In this document: positions 12,851 through 25,047 of the stretch, piece by piece
Position numbering within the stretch: the first letter of the stretch is position 1
How the letters are laid out: every line of letters starts with the position of its first letter
Assembly: GCA_037176845.1 (NCBI GenBank)
Contig: JAYKXP010000023.1
Span: forward strand, 124,001 to 188,000
Direction: 5' to 3'
Source of the DNA: Paramarasmius palmivorus
Taxonomy: Eukaryota; Basidiomycota; Agaricomycetes; Agaricales; Marasmiaceae
Length of the DNA stretch: 64,000 nucleotides
Notes under the pieces: generated by a model
Databases searched by the model: none
The model's input: the letters and a program-made list of their open reading frames with translations, nothing else
What the model was told of the DNA's origin: nothing
Position numbers and translations under genes: made by a program

Positions 12851-13560
12851 CTAATCTATTCGTCGACCTGATTGGAGGAGAATAACCGCAACAATACATG
12901 GCTCTAGAAGCCCCAGCTGTACGGCTTGCGACGTAATTTGAAGGGTCACAAAGCCATTCCCACGAAGGATCTTAGCATATAATTCTGCAGAGGATCCGGT
13001 GGAAAAGAGCTGGTCGAAATGTCGGCGTCAGTCGAGATGTAAACCCAATGAGTATCAAAAAGAAATCACCCCAACATAATCGTCTCGGGGAACCCAGGCG
13101 AGGGACATATTTCTCGCGACCATGTTCCGATACCTGTATAATTTAATGAATATGATGCAGGCCACCAGGTCAGGGAAGGAACCCACGTTCTGTCCGATGA
13201 CAATGAGAGCCAGCCTGAGACGAGCTGCTTTCTTATAATGTCACGGACTTCAACGACCGTCCCTGGAGCATTTCGCCATTCAATGACGGCGATGCTTCTC
13301 CCGTCCTTATCCTGAACGATGGTGAAGGGGTCGTTGTCCACCACACGAAAGTACGGCGTTGAGCCGGGCCCCAACACCGTACAGTTCAATATAGTTGGGT
13401 TGAACGCCGTGAACTGGAAGGAAAGTAGGGAATTCGTCGCCCCACCCAAGCCGGACGAGAAAGGAAGTGCGCCGTACACAGATGGCTGTGGATTGGGAAA
13501 TTGGCTTGCGCTACCCGTGCTAGACCAGCCACCTTGCGCGAAAGGATTATTGATATTCAT
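12851..13560 (-). CDS. DUF6593 domain protein
   Basis: Three exons (13560-13187, 13133-13070, 13009-12851, complement) give 198 aa. The protein starts MNINNPFAQGGW, has the conserved strands LLSFQFTAFNPTILNCTVLG, YFRVVDNDPFTIVQDKDGR, IAVIEWRN and VVEVRDIIRKQ, then RTYRNMVARN, AWVPRDDYVGLFST and AKILRGNG. This matches the DUF6593 architecture common and often multi-copy in Agaricomycetes. Function is unknown; no signal peptide or membrane segment is evident. Convergent with the GH15 gene. Confidence 0.85.
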
Positions 13561-16029
13561 GTCGAGTGAAATGTTAAACTGGGCGAGAACCGAAGGGAAA
13601 GAAACTATAGAAACTGAGGTTAGTGAACATAGCTCTTATACGAAGTGTCCCGACAGTGATGACTCCTGAGAGGACGCTTCACTACTAGTAGCCATAGTGA
13701 GTCACCAAGAAAAGTTCTATGAACTCTCCCGCCACTGCAATTTCGAAATCACTCACTGACGACTTAAGTGAGATAAGCGCCCGATTTGATCTCCATGCGC
13801 CCACGGCGCCCAAACTGGTACATGTTAGAGGTACACGCTGGAAGAACCATCGGATGGCTCCCCGACATTTGTACCGCGATTGCTCGCTTGTCCTCATTCC
13901 CTCAACAGAGTTTCCAGGCGAAGAGCTTTGTAGTTCTGCGCACTGATGAAGATTCCGTGCTTTGATTTTGATGTTACTGCGTAAGAAGGGGCAGTGATGT
14001 AAAGAGTTGATTTGTAGAAACTGTGAAAGAGCCTACTTTTACAACAGCCTATTGACCTCGAGTAGCAATGACTAGGTAGTCTCATGAACTGCAATGGATT
14101 TAGTCACATTTAGGCCCAAGTCGTTACACCACTTAAGCTGTGGCATAAGCCCAGAAATACTTGTCGCTTGGTCTCTTTCAGGTACAGTTGTCACAAGACT
14201 TGGGCTCTCCGCGCTCTAGTGCTCCGGTCTGTGACTGGCGATAATTGCATTGCGGCCGACCCAGGTCGTCTGCCGGTCGTCCACAACAGGAGTCCGAGCA
14301 TGTGAAAACAAAGCGCCTGGACCTAATAGCTCTCGAGGTTTGCCTAGCTAGGTACGATGTTGGTGGTGACTTCTCGCAATCTCCACATCCAGGACGCTGA
14401 ACCTTTTGGAGTCGAAGTTTCAAATTCCAGTCCTTCACATTCCGTTAGGTCGACGTCATATTGACCTCAAGCAAGGCTATGTTAACTGTATTGGTACTTG
14501 AGGGACTCGAATTGTTGATTTGAAAGGCGAAAAACTTATGTCCAGATCCATGCTGCAAAGATCGCGCAAGGAATCGTACGTACCACAGTCACTCTCGTCG
14601 AGAAGTTGCGCCATATTTTAATTGTAAATGCTGGAGGCAATGCCAATGCGAAAAGGTTGTCGAGTAAGGTGCACAGCATTCCTCCAGGGACTGAGTACAC
14701 GGAAAGCAACTCGAACAGGAGGGACCCACTTGGACTCATGAAACCAACGGTAGTGTACCGGAGGTATAATCTAATAACATGTACAGAGTTGGTGAGGCGG
14801 AGTGACCGCGTCTGTGATCAACATTCGATTGTTATAGTAACCAACACTGCATAGTATATTTCACATACTTATTCACAACATAATTCCTGCGCTGTATTAT
14901 GCATGTTCGTGATGTCATGTAGCTCTAGAGGTGGCTACATAGAGGAATATGAGACGTGCCAGGCCACCATGACGAGACCGAGCTCTTGTTCGCAACCTCG
15001 ACAGGATCCCGATGGCCCAACGTTGATGCAACCCTACGGTCTGAATACCGGAACTAGAAATCAGCCCGGTTTCAAGTTTTGAGAAATGATCAGAACGTAC
15101 TCAGTTGTGATGATTTTCTATATTGTCGACCCTCTGCGAGCCTGTCCCGCTTAATCTCTATCGTCACCGCCTTCGCCGGACCTTTCGGGTAGTAACGCAT
15201 TCCACTTAAGATACAAGAAAAGGTTTCATTGCATGAGGATGTGACCTGCCATTGCGAGGCAGGCTAGCGCGACGTATGGAGACAACCTCTCGCCTGATGC
15301 AGAAAATCAATGAACAATACTATCACGTTTGAGAAACGTGGTACGCACCTATTCTAGCAGCCATGAAGAACAGCCCAAGAAAGCTAATTTCTATGGGTTC
15401 ATTTTCCGGAATTTCCACATACACTAAAGACCCACCCTTCCTTATTCCTATCAATCAACCGAGGTGCAATTGCACGGACGTATGTGCAAGTGCAGATTGA
15501 GAGCAAAATGACGAGAAGAAGAGATTGGAAGTTAAATAGCGCGCTCTATTGAGATATTAGTGCGAGATAATTGAATGACTGTAAGATAGTCTTACCATTA
15601 TAGCTCAGTGTTGAGACGATGAGCCCCTCCGAGTACACGTCGACGTTAACGAGGCCCTGTACCGTGACAGTAGGTCACGCTGATGTTACTTTGTTACTAT
15701 CGGCATTTCCGCTCTCCGCACGTAGCCACGGTGGCACTGTTTGTTTTTTTTGTTGCCCCTTACTTAGTATTAGCCCTTACTTTCCCTGTGCTCTCGTGCG
15801 GAAAGCGATGAGGAAATGTGTGAAATGGAAGGCTTAAGATTTGGAGAACACAGAAAATCATATGAACAGAGCATCTCATTTATGTCATTATGACTAGCTT
15901 CGTGTAAAAGCTGCCAAGGCCTCAAAACCTCGATCTGGGAGCGCAAATTTCGGGAAGATGAATATCACTTCCTGTGTCGAACCGGATATTTATCTCTACG
16001 GTATATAAACCTTCGCTTCCGCTCCAGCA
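13561..16029. other. 2.5 kb gene-poor region
   Basis: No open frame here has a recognisable family or a coherent splice pattern. A minus-strand frame at 14178-14438 is Cys-rich but isolated. I could not detect TIRs, LTRs or tandem repeats by eye. Confidence 0.45.
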
Positions 16030-17606
16030 TCATACCTCATTCGCCTCTTTTCCCGAGTCCAATCGTTCCTGGCTTGATCCATCTGTATACACTTGTGGTA
16101 ATACTCCAACGGAATGAACCTGCGATGTAAACGCGCCAGACTGTTGTGCTGATCGAGTACCAAAGTGAATGTCGGACACCGCCGTGTTGCGGAAGTGTTC
16201 AACATTCTTGCCTAATTTGGCACGAACCATAATCAATGTCGGGGCGATTCCCTGTTCGTTATAGGTGCTTGGATGAGAACGATGTATAGCACTTCCGAAT
16301 GAGAAGTCTCACAGCGGCAAGGCAAACAAGTGGTTGAGTGTCAAAAGGCACTTTCTTGAGCGACGTCACATTCGCCATGACCACCTGTACAATCGCCAAT
16401 ACCGGATAGATGATGCCGGATTCGAGTCTGAAAGGGTCTGTCAGGCCGGAGCCACCGGTTACAATTGCGCGGAAATTGGAATAATTAACCACATTATTCT
16501 AGTAATTGACTGGACGAAATTATCACTGCTTTCAACGGCATGTGTTTGAACTTGTCGGTGAATCCACCAGATACGGCCAGCTGGGTATTATTGAGCGAGG
16601 AGTCACATCAGACGGGAAGAAAGAGCCACACCAGTCAGGAGAGTAATGATCGAGTTGATGATGGCACTGGCGATGTAGTACGCGAGGGAGATATCGCCCC
16701 CCACTGGGTATAACATATAGGCGGGTCTAGTCATATCGCTCACAGCAACTGTCATTATGACCACGCTGATAAGTCCTAGTACTAGATAGGGAAAAAATTT
16801 GTCAGCGGATAGGATCCCGGGACAAGAACCTTGCCCATACTGTTGATTAGCAAACGACGCTGCTGCCAGAGGCAGGGTAACTTGCTTTTGGGAGTCCCAG
16901 ATCACATAACAGCGGTGAATCTGCACGGAGACCTTAGATTGATTGAAGTAGTTTGCATTCACAAAACACGAACCAACATGTAGTCGGCTACCATGCTTAA
17001 ATTGTTCGTGAGATTGTGTTGTATCCAGCGGTGAGTGAAGGACATACTTAAGGAAAATGGGGAGGAACTGTTCGAGGGAGCTGAGAACTATAGTCAGTCT
17101 ATGAATGTCAAGGATTAATACGCTGGACACACAAGACAGCTGTCTTCTGAACATCGTGCATGAAGTACTTCATGAGCGGTTCGAAGTTCCTCGTCCTGGT
17201 CGCATTGAAGAGAACACTTGCATATTGAGTAACGTCAATGGTGTAAGGTTACCACAAATGCTGTTGATAGTCCAAAAAGAATTGCGGCGAGTGTCGAGTA
17301 TAGATTTCCATTTGTCGGTTCATCTGAGTCTGTAGGCTGTTGACGGCTATGAGTCAGACAGACACAAGCTCCGAATAGCAAAATATAGAATCCTGTAGAG
17401 AGTGCGTCTCACTGCTGATTTGCGATGGGAATAAAGTATTTTGACGTACCATATGCGAAGTACATGACCTAACATGGAACAATTACTGCCGGTCAACTAC
17501 ACAGAAGGTCAAGACTTAAAAGGACAAAGCGTACCGTCAAACTGGAGATCGGATAGGCGATTACCAATTGAGGTATGAATAGGGCTTCGGGGTCTGGTGA
17601 TGCCAT
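16030..17606 (-). pseudogene. 7-TM membrane protein paralog D, frame-damaged
   Basis: Same exon plan as intact paralogs at 22018-23574 and 25048-26632: start MASPDPEALFIPQLVIAYPIS, short exon VMYFAYG, FYILLFGACVCL, IHRCYVIWDS, AGRIWWIHRQVQ, LESGIIYPVLAIVQVV, GIAPTLIMVRAKLGKNVEHF, stop at 16030-16032. One extra base near 17245 breaks the FVV-YTIDVTQY junction. A second disruption near 16845 changes both the frame and the last exon base before the conserved intron. The family is a seven-helix integral membrane protein with conserved HRC-W after TM3 and WWIHRQV after TM5. Function is unknown. Probably a recent pseudogene unless the indels are assembly errors. Confidence 0.7.
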
Positions 17607-19448
17607 AACTCAGGGATGACTGTGTATGCCTATTCTCGGTCATTGAGCTCCATCTTATATACCAGCTTGTCGTGGCGCCAACTTGAACCCTTCAAACGTG
17701 TTGCTGAAAGTAAACCAGTGTCATTCTGCGGCTCGATCGCAACTCAGTCTCTGAAATACGGAGACATATGCTGACCCTGAAAATGAAATTTCGTTAACGC
17801 AGGCGCCGACCACAAGTCCCGATTTGGTAGGCCCTAGAGTACGGAAAAAGAGGAACAAGACCGTGCCCGGGCGCAGAGATATCAGCACTCCAGTGTTCAT
17901 ATGGCGACATTTCATGGCGATGAGAACGAGGTGGCGCAGTAACAGCAAAGGCTGTAAGCCTTGACAGAGGGTACCGATATGAATGCTTAGGCCAGGCTTA
18001 GGTGGCATTTGCTTTGGATTAACGTAGGGTGGTGGAGATATGAATTGGACACAAATGAACAAAAACTCTACAGGACATACCTTCTCATGGCCAGCTGCAA
18101 AAGTGCGAGCTTGTTTCGACAAATGGCGAACCATAGTGATGGCTAACGCCCTTGAGCTTGAGATCCCGATGTTAGCAAACTGCGACACATAGGCAATCAA
18201 GGCGAGTAGACTATCAAATCGATTGGCATCCGCATCAAATAGAAGGTAGCTTGTCAGGATAGACAGATAGTGGCTGAGATATGCCTCAAGGTTCCATCCC
18301 GATCAGTCACGAACTTGACTGAAGACTGTGGGGTCTTTGGGTTAGTATAATTCATTTAGTACTATGGGGTGGCCCATCATGAGTACGTGTCTAGTCCAAG
18401 CAATCGATGGAGTTGAGTAGGTTGGTTACTAGACCAAAGGTGCATCAACAGATAGACATATGTAGTTACTATGTGAGTTGTCGAGTGATATCGAGATGCC
18501 AGCCTACCTACAGAGCTGTGAGACGTTGCTTGGGGGGAAAAACTTTAGCCTTTTCGATATAAAATCTGAGCATACCTGGCCAACTAACCACATGGGCCAT
18601 TGTACGCGTAGAAGGAATCGACGCAGGGTGTGTATAGCAAGCAGGAGTGGAATGTGACCAGGCCATGATGGGCTCCTACATTAAAGAGCAGAGCAGAAAC
18701 CCAATTAGTAACGTGCCGGCATGCCGACTGGCTCTGAGTCACATGTATCACCCGATTCACTCTTGTTCTCGAACAACTCCGACCGCCCTCACTTCTCAAA
18801 AAAGGGAGGAGACCTGTTTGCTTACAGGAAACCATCGAACAACCATCATTACTCAAAAATCAGCGACGACATAGCGCCTAAATCCCGATGTGATACGTCA
18901 AGAAAATTGAGAACCAGGCTCATCAGTGTACAAACAGCGCACTTTCCCCCCAATCCGACAGGAGTTCAGCCAAATAACCTGGAGGACCTAACGCGTCATC
19001 GAGTCTTACCGCAGTTCGTGTCAAGATGAATTGGAGAATTGCTAGGGAATAGGGCTGAGTTCGGTAATCTCGTAGATTCGCTACCGGACATGCAAACCAC
19101 AGGTGCGTCGTCAGATTTCGCCTTTTTCGCTGCTCTGATTGACTTGAAAAGATTATATACTCAGATTGTTTCAAAGTTTCTTCAAGAAGTCTTATTTCTG
19201 GAAGCTGGACACGAACCAATAATCTTGCAGGCATTTCTTGGGGAGCTTCTGAACAGAGATGAGGGTGGTTCGTAAACGTTCTTGAAGCATCGGTCTGGCA
19301 TTGCGATATCGAACTTGCATGTATTTCTTACTCAATCTGCACTCTTGAAAACATGGAAGGCTTCTGGTACCACACTCCATGTCTGAACATTACGCTCATG
19401 CGACATACTTGGTCCATAAATGCTCTTGATCCGATGTATACTTTTAAA
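17607..19448. other. intergenic, one unassigned minus-strand ORF
   Basis: A minus-strand frame at about 18290-17721 reads HYLSILTSYLLFDADANRFD, LLALIAYVSQFANIGISSSR and a 69-bp candidate intron after AGHEK. It looks coding-like but I do not recognise it. Remaining sequence to 19448 shows no gene. Confidence 0.3.
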
Positions 19449-20961
19449 TTAGTTTATCGGAATTGCAGAAGTTACTATTTCTTTCCTGTCGCCCACTCTC
19501 TCGCTACTCTTTCCTTCAACAAGTCCTACCTGAACTTGTGATCTGGTAGTAACCATTCCGGGCTGAGTAGTGAAGCAAATGTCGGAAACGGCAACTTGTT
19601 GGCCGTCGGTAGTTATTTCGAATCTTGCCCGGACAACAATTAGTGTGGGTGCGATTGCCTATGGTTCTGTTAGGGCATGTGCGCTTATCGGGACATGACT
19701 TACAGCACTCAAGGGAACGAGGGGGAAGGCATCAAAGGCGGAGGTCGTTTTGAGTAAGATAATGTTTACAATGCTCACGACCGGGTAAATTACTCCACTT
19801 TCAAATCTAACAGAATAGTGTAATAAGCAGTACGTCTTCAAGGATATGCAAGACTTACATTATTCTGGAGACAGAGTGAACCAGCCGATCGGTGGTATAG
19901 ATTCCATGTGCTTGCACTTGCCGATGCAACCACCAGATACGTCCGGCTATACATTCGTGAGTCACTCGTAACAAGAAACAGGCAAGGACCCACCAGTAAG
20001 CAGTGTGATGATGCTGTTAAAAATAGCACTCCCGATACTATACGCGGAACTGATGTTTAGGCCGATGGGGTACAGTCTATCATTTCAACTCTTTCGAGTC
20101 ACTGATACCGATTGCTGCCACTACTGTTCCAGCGAGACCAACAGCTAGCTAAACTGTGAGTAGATGACAAGCATTGGAAAGCCAGTACATACCGTTCAGA
20201 AGCACTGATACGATTATCAGCGGTAACGCAATTCGTCGATTAAAACTCCACACAACATAGCACCGGTGAATCTGTAATCGGTAAATCAGAGTTGGTACGT
20301 TGTAACTAAGAGACTGGGTGTACGAACAAGCATCCATTCCGCCGAGATACTGGTATCCCATCAGTCTATAAGCAGCAATAATTTGAGGAGACATACTTCA
20401 GAAGGACCGGTATGAAGTCCTCGAGTGCGCTGTTCAATATATTCATCAGCGTTGGTCCTTCGAAGCTCCGAAGTGCAGAGACGCTTACTAGGCTACTGTC
20501 TTTGCGAGATCCTTTGTCAAGAATTGCTCCAAAGGGTCAAAGTTCCCGGTGTAGAGCGCGGTATGAGATATGATCGTGAAACGAACGATATCCGCAGTAT
20601 ACACCCCCACAAATACTGTAGACAAAACGAAGAGGATTGTCGTTAAGGTGAGGTAGAAGGGGCCGTTCGGTCTGTCCGGGTCCCCAGCTTTCACGCGGCT
20701 GCAAATCATATGGCTGCATGCGGCAAAGAGCAGGACGTAAATGCCTACTTTGCAAAATTGCGGTGAGTCTCCACTGAGCGGCTGGAAAACAGTTCGAACG
20801 AACCGTACACAAAGAACATGACCTGAGACAGCCAAAGGTAGTAGTCAATGAAACGGACGTTACACTTTCGGGCTGAGACTCACGACCAATGAGGAAATTG
20901 GATTGACAATCGTCTCCTCTACAGAGAAGTAGAAAGCAAGGTCTTCAGGGATCGTCGACAT
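19449..20961 (-). pseudogene. 7-TM membrane protein paralog C, single frameshift
   Basis: Full-length paralog with all family landmarks: MSTIPEDLAFYFSVEETIV, VMFFVYG, GIYVLLFAACSHM, ISAEWML, IHRCYVVWSFNRRIALPLI, AGRIWWLHRQVQAHG, FESGVIYPVVSIVNII, AIAPTLIVVRARFE, stop at 19449-19451. The only defect seen is one extra A in the run at about 20083-20085 (plus strand ttt), between GISDS and RLYPIG, which gives an in-frame stop in the fourth extracellular/cytoplasmic loop. Introns are GT-AG and coincide in position with the intact copies. If the extra base is a sequencing error, this is a normal gene of about 345 aa. Confidence 0.7.
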
Positions 20962-22017
20962 CGCTTGAGAAGCAAGGGAGCAGTACAGCAAGCAGTCCTC
21001 TGGCAATCTCTTAAAACCAATTTGATGCAGTGCTAACTTGACAGCAGGTGAGAAAAAGGATCACTTCATCTGTGATGGGCACCAAAATAGAAAGAACACT
21101 CACACCGGTTATCAATGATAAAAAGCAGTAATTTGTGCGATAACTTTAGCTGCTTTCAATGGTGATAGTATTCTCATTGAGGATCCCTCATGGTGAGGAC
21201 ACTGTCCCTGGAATTGGCTCTGCCTCAAAGCGGAAGGAAAGAATATTTTTCGTTCCATGTCTCGTTTGCGACGATTGTGTTGAAGGAACCATATCAAAGT
21301 ACGGCACGAATTGATATCCCATCTGGGTCTAGGTCAAAGGTTGTAAATTGGTTGTAATTGCAACCGGCAACGAACTAAATTGTCACATACATAAAGCTAT
21401 TTTGCGAGCCTCCGGATCGACTGACGGCAGTTTGTACCGTTCTCCATTCCAGCGCCTTCTGAGTGTGACAGGCCGGGCGATTCTTGCAAGTAGCACATAT
21501 CGGAAGCGCTTGGGGTATGGGATTTGAACAAGTTTGGTTTGACCACGAAGCAGCAGGCGGTACCTCTTCTACGGCTTCAGCAGATCAGGACGGCATATAG
21601 TCGAGTCCTAAATGTCTTGAACAAGATGATAAGTTGGTAGCCTATAGTAAGAGCAGAAAGACGCACCGATGAATTTCAAGATCAACTATCGACAGCCCAG
21701 TCCACGATTCCTTTCAGTTCTCAACCAGTTGCTTCCTCTTTCAGAAGGTGCATTGGTGGCTTGTGTTCAGGTAGGCAATCCATGGCGAAAGCTTCAGATA
21801 TGAAGCAATTCAAAGCAGAAAAACTTGGCGAATGAGTGTCTAGAGAACGGCATGTAGGTGGTCGAACGTGCGACTGGAGAACGACATGACGGGTAACGAC
21901 AAGAGGCGAGCGCCAAAAAAAAATTCAACTAGCGCCCGCTGTCCTCGTGGTCCCAAATAATACATACATGCTACAATCCACAGCACGATTCAGACACAAT
22001 AGCATGATTTTTATATT
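20962..22017. other. intergenic between 7-TM paralogs C and B
   Basis: Upstream flank of paralog C and downstream flank of paralog B. An A9 run lies near 21920. No gene supported. I could not match it to the repeats lying upstream of the other copies. Confidence 0.4.
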
Positions 22018-23574
22018 TTACAGACCAATGCCCTTATCTGACGCGTTGCCTATTTTCTCCTCGCTTGCTCCCTGGGTATCCGTCGGCGTCAAATTGGCAA
22101 GACCATGGGTCTGAGATTGCAACGTGACTACTGTTGCATCTCGAGCAGGTGCTTTGCTGCTGAAACAGATGTCCGAAATATCCTGGATGATCTCAACACT
22201 CTTGCCTAGTCTTGCGCGGACGATTACCAACGTTGGGGCGATCGCCTGCGCGGAATCAGGACCCCGTCCCGCTGAGCGAAGATATTCACTTACCGCGGTC
22301 AATGGCATAAGAGGATATGTATCGAAAGGTAGTGTTCGGGATGTAGTACTGTTCGTGACGATCAGGTTCACGATGATTGAGATGGGATAAATCATCCCAG
22401 ATTCGAGTCTGTAAAGTAGAACGCTGAATCAGCCAACTTCAAAGAAAACGGGGAATTGCAATGTCCACCTACATGATTCTGGATACCGACAAGGCAAATT
22501 TGTCGTTAGAGTGGATTCCATGAGCCTGAACTTGTCGATGAATCCACCATATACGGCTAGCTACGTAGGTCTCTGTGATTAGACTTCATAACCGCGAAGA
22601 CGATAGAACACAAAACCCGCCTGTGAGAATAACGATGATCGAGTTGACAATAGCACTACAAATGTTATACGCAAACGAAGTAGCCTGTCCGACATGATAA
22701 AGGAACACATTTGACGGAATGCGTGTATCGCTCACTCCAATGGCGACAACTACACCACCAGCAAGCCCTGCGGCTAAAGAAAATGTCATTAGATAAGGTT
22801 AAAATGGGATAACGTTGACGCTGTGCGCACCGTTGGTGATGACTGAAGCTATTATCAAGGGAACGGCTATTCGTTTGCTGAAGTTCCAGATCAAGTAACA
22901 GCGGTGGATCTATGAACTATCATTAGAATCGAGAGCAATGCGAACTTTGAAGAACGAACAAGCATGTAGTCTGCTGTTATACTAGTGGAAGTGGTTTAAT
23001 CCAACTAGGATAAGGCGTGAGGCAAAAAGCATACTTGAGGAGGACGTTGATCAGCATTTCGAGAGAGCTGAGGAAAGCTATTAAGTCACAAGATTAAGGG
23101 AAAAGATAGGTACTCACTAAACCACTGTCTTCTGAATGTCGTGCCTGAGATAGAGTAAAACGGGCTCGTAATCCCTAGTTGTGACAGCAGTGAAGTAAAC
23201 AATGGTACTGCGCACAACCTCCATCGTGTAGTCCACAACGAACGCCATACACAAGGTGAAGAGCATCACTGTGAGAGATAGGTAGAGACCGTGGTTGGGT
23301 GGTCGTTCATTGTCATGTTGGCGGCTTCGTATACTATGGAGGCAAGTCCAAAAGAGCAAGACATAGAACCCTAGAGCACAGTGTCATTTATTGGCTGGCC
23401 GAAACAGATCCGCGCATACCGTACAGAAAGTACATGACCTGAAAGTGATAAAGATCAGCTTAACCACAAGCCAATCGAACGACAACAAGAGCTTACCGAC
23501 AAGGACGAAATGGGGTAGACTATGACATTCTCCACGGCAAGGAAGGGGGCAAGCCTTTCAGTGAGAGAGGACAT
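22018..23574 (-). CDS. 7-TM membrane protein paralog B (intact)
   Basis: A continuous spliced frame from ATG 23574 to TAA 22018-22020, about 355 aa, seven predicted helices: YPISSLSVMYFLYGFYVLLF, YLSLTVMLFTLCMAFVVDYT, LEMLINVLLTDYML, IAVPLIIASVI..AGLAGGVVVAIG, ATSFAYNICSAIVNSIIVIL, MIYPISIIVNLIV and YPLMPLTAAIAPTLVIVRAR. Conserved IHRCYLIW follows TM3 and SRIWWIHRQVQAHG follows TM5. The cytoplasmic tail (about 75 aa) is Ser/Thr-rich and divergent. The intron at 22561-22620 uses a GC donor. Known only as an expanded basidiomycete hypothetical 7-TM family; ligand and role are unknown. Receptor-like function is a guess from topology. Confidence 0.82.
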
Positions 23575-23689
23575 CGACTGACGACTGTAATGGGAGAAGG
23601 CAGGAGAAGGCAAGCAGAAACTGCTATTCTAATTTCGGTGTCAATGCCGCCGTCGCAACCTGATAAGACGTACGGATGCAGAAAAATGA

Positions 23690-24800
23690 CCCAGCATTCA
23701 CACGAGTTTCGGGCCAATTGGCAATTAGTGCGGTAGCCAAGACGAGAATGGTCGACAATCTCAGTCTGGACTCTTCGTCCTTGCATGTACCCATGGGAGT
23801 CTGTGCAGAGATAAATGATTGATTCTTTCGCCAAAGGCCAAGGTATGTTCAGAGGACACACCTGTGTTTGCAGCAAGTCCGCAAACCAAGATCACCGTTC
23901 CAACCCTTGCGCAACATCAACGCCAAGAAATCCAATAAGTACTTGAAGCAGAGCTCCGAGTTCCTGAATCGTTCCTGAATTGGCCACTGCCAGCACTAGC
24001 CAGCACTCCACGGTCTTCCACGGTCCACCAGGGCATGTATGCATTGTACAGCCTGGCCAGGTATGGCCAAATGCGAGCGTTTCATGAGCGTTAGGCTCCA
24101 GCCGGAAGTCACCATTGATGCAAAGTTGATGTCGAAAGACTTGCTTCACGAGTCCCCGATAGCTGGTAAGCCTTCGAGAAAAAAGTGTGGAGTCATCGTC
24201 GTGGGGATTTGAAATTTTAAGCATTGCGGTGTCAATAAGCTCAGGCGCCTAAGTTAAACCTCAGTTCATGAGCGATGAGCAGCAATTCCAGCTGTGTCAG
24301 ACTCGCGACATTACTCACAGTATCTCTTGAAGCTTGAGGCTGTGAGACGGAAAGATTGAGGTCATTCGTAATCGTGCCGCGGAGGAATGAGGGAAGGAAG
24401 AAGGGACGCGAGCAAGACGCGAGCCGCTCTCTTTGATCCGGAACTCTCATCATCACAGATTCGGAAAAAGCACACCCTGTTCGTGTCGACCTTCTCGGAT
24501 CTTCTGCCAGTCTGGCTTCTATCCAGCTATGCGTATGCGCATCCCATGCCTAAGAACAACGTGCACTCATAGCTTCTTTGGTTCTAGTTTTCATAGCGAA
24601 TGCGATGGAAATGTATTGCTGCGAGACGTACATGTCGATATCCATCATCCAATCCGATCATACCATTCGACTTGAAGCCCTCATCGTCAAAAAAAGATTC
24701 AGGCTGTTCCTATAGCCTTTCCCCAGGACTATCGTCATCGTTATCGTTCATCCCCCTGTATCAGATTCATATCGTTTTTCACTAGTCTTGATACAAGACT
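23690..24800 (+). repeat. interspersed repeat copy R1 (about 1.1 kb)
   Basis: Related by eye to R3 (28251-29125) and in part to R2 (27065-27370). Shared blocks include ggcaattagtgcggta, tgcagagataa..ctttcgccaaaggccaaggta, the paired aatcgtgccgcggagg block, and agcacaccctgttcgtgtcg followed by cagctatgcgtatgcgcatc. R1 lies directly upstream of paralog B and R2 directly upstream of paralog A, so the repeat probably travelled with the gene during segmental duplication. It carries no coding signal I can support. Confidence 0.65.
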
Positions 24801-25047
24801 TTATTATCGGACGCTGCAGGCCCACCAGTATCACAGTGCGAGGGTATGCCGTTGGCCTTCGGAGAACTACCGTACCAACGATGCTTACCATGCCTATGAG
24901 ACTCGGCTTGAGCTTGATTGATCATCGATGGTATGTTTCATGGGAAAAGGGGGGTGTAGCCGGTACCTAGTCATAGAGTTATCAAAACACCATAAACAAT
25001 CACTGATAAATACAGGATGCTCAGAAACAAAGGTATAACATTCCTGA

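Noticed and set aside
17721..18290. A COP9 signalosome subunit-like or other named gene
   Set aside because: One exon looks coding but no frame continues through the next segment and I could not match any family reliably.
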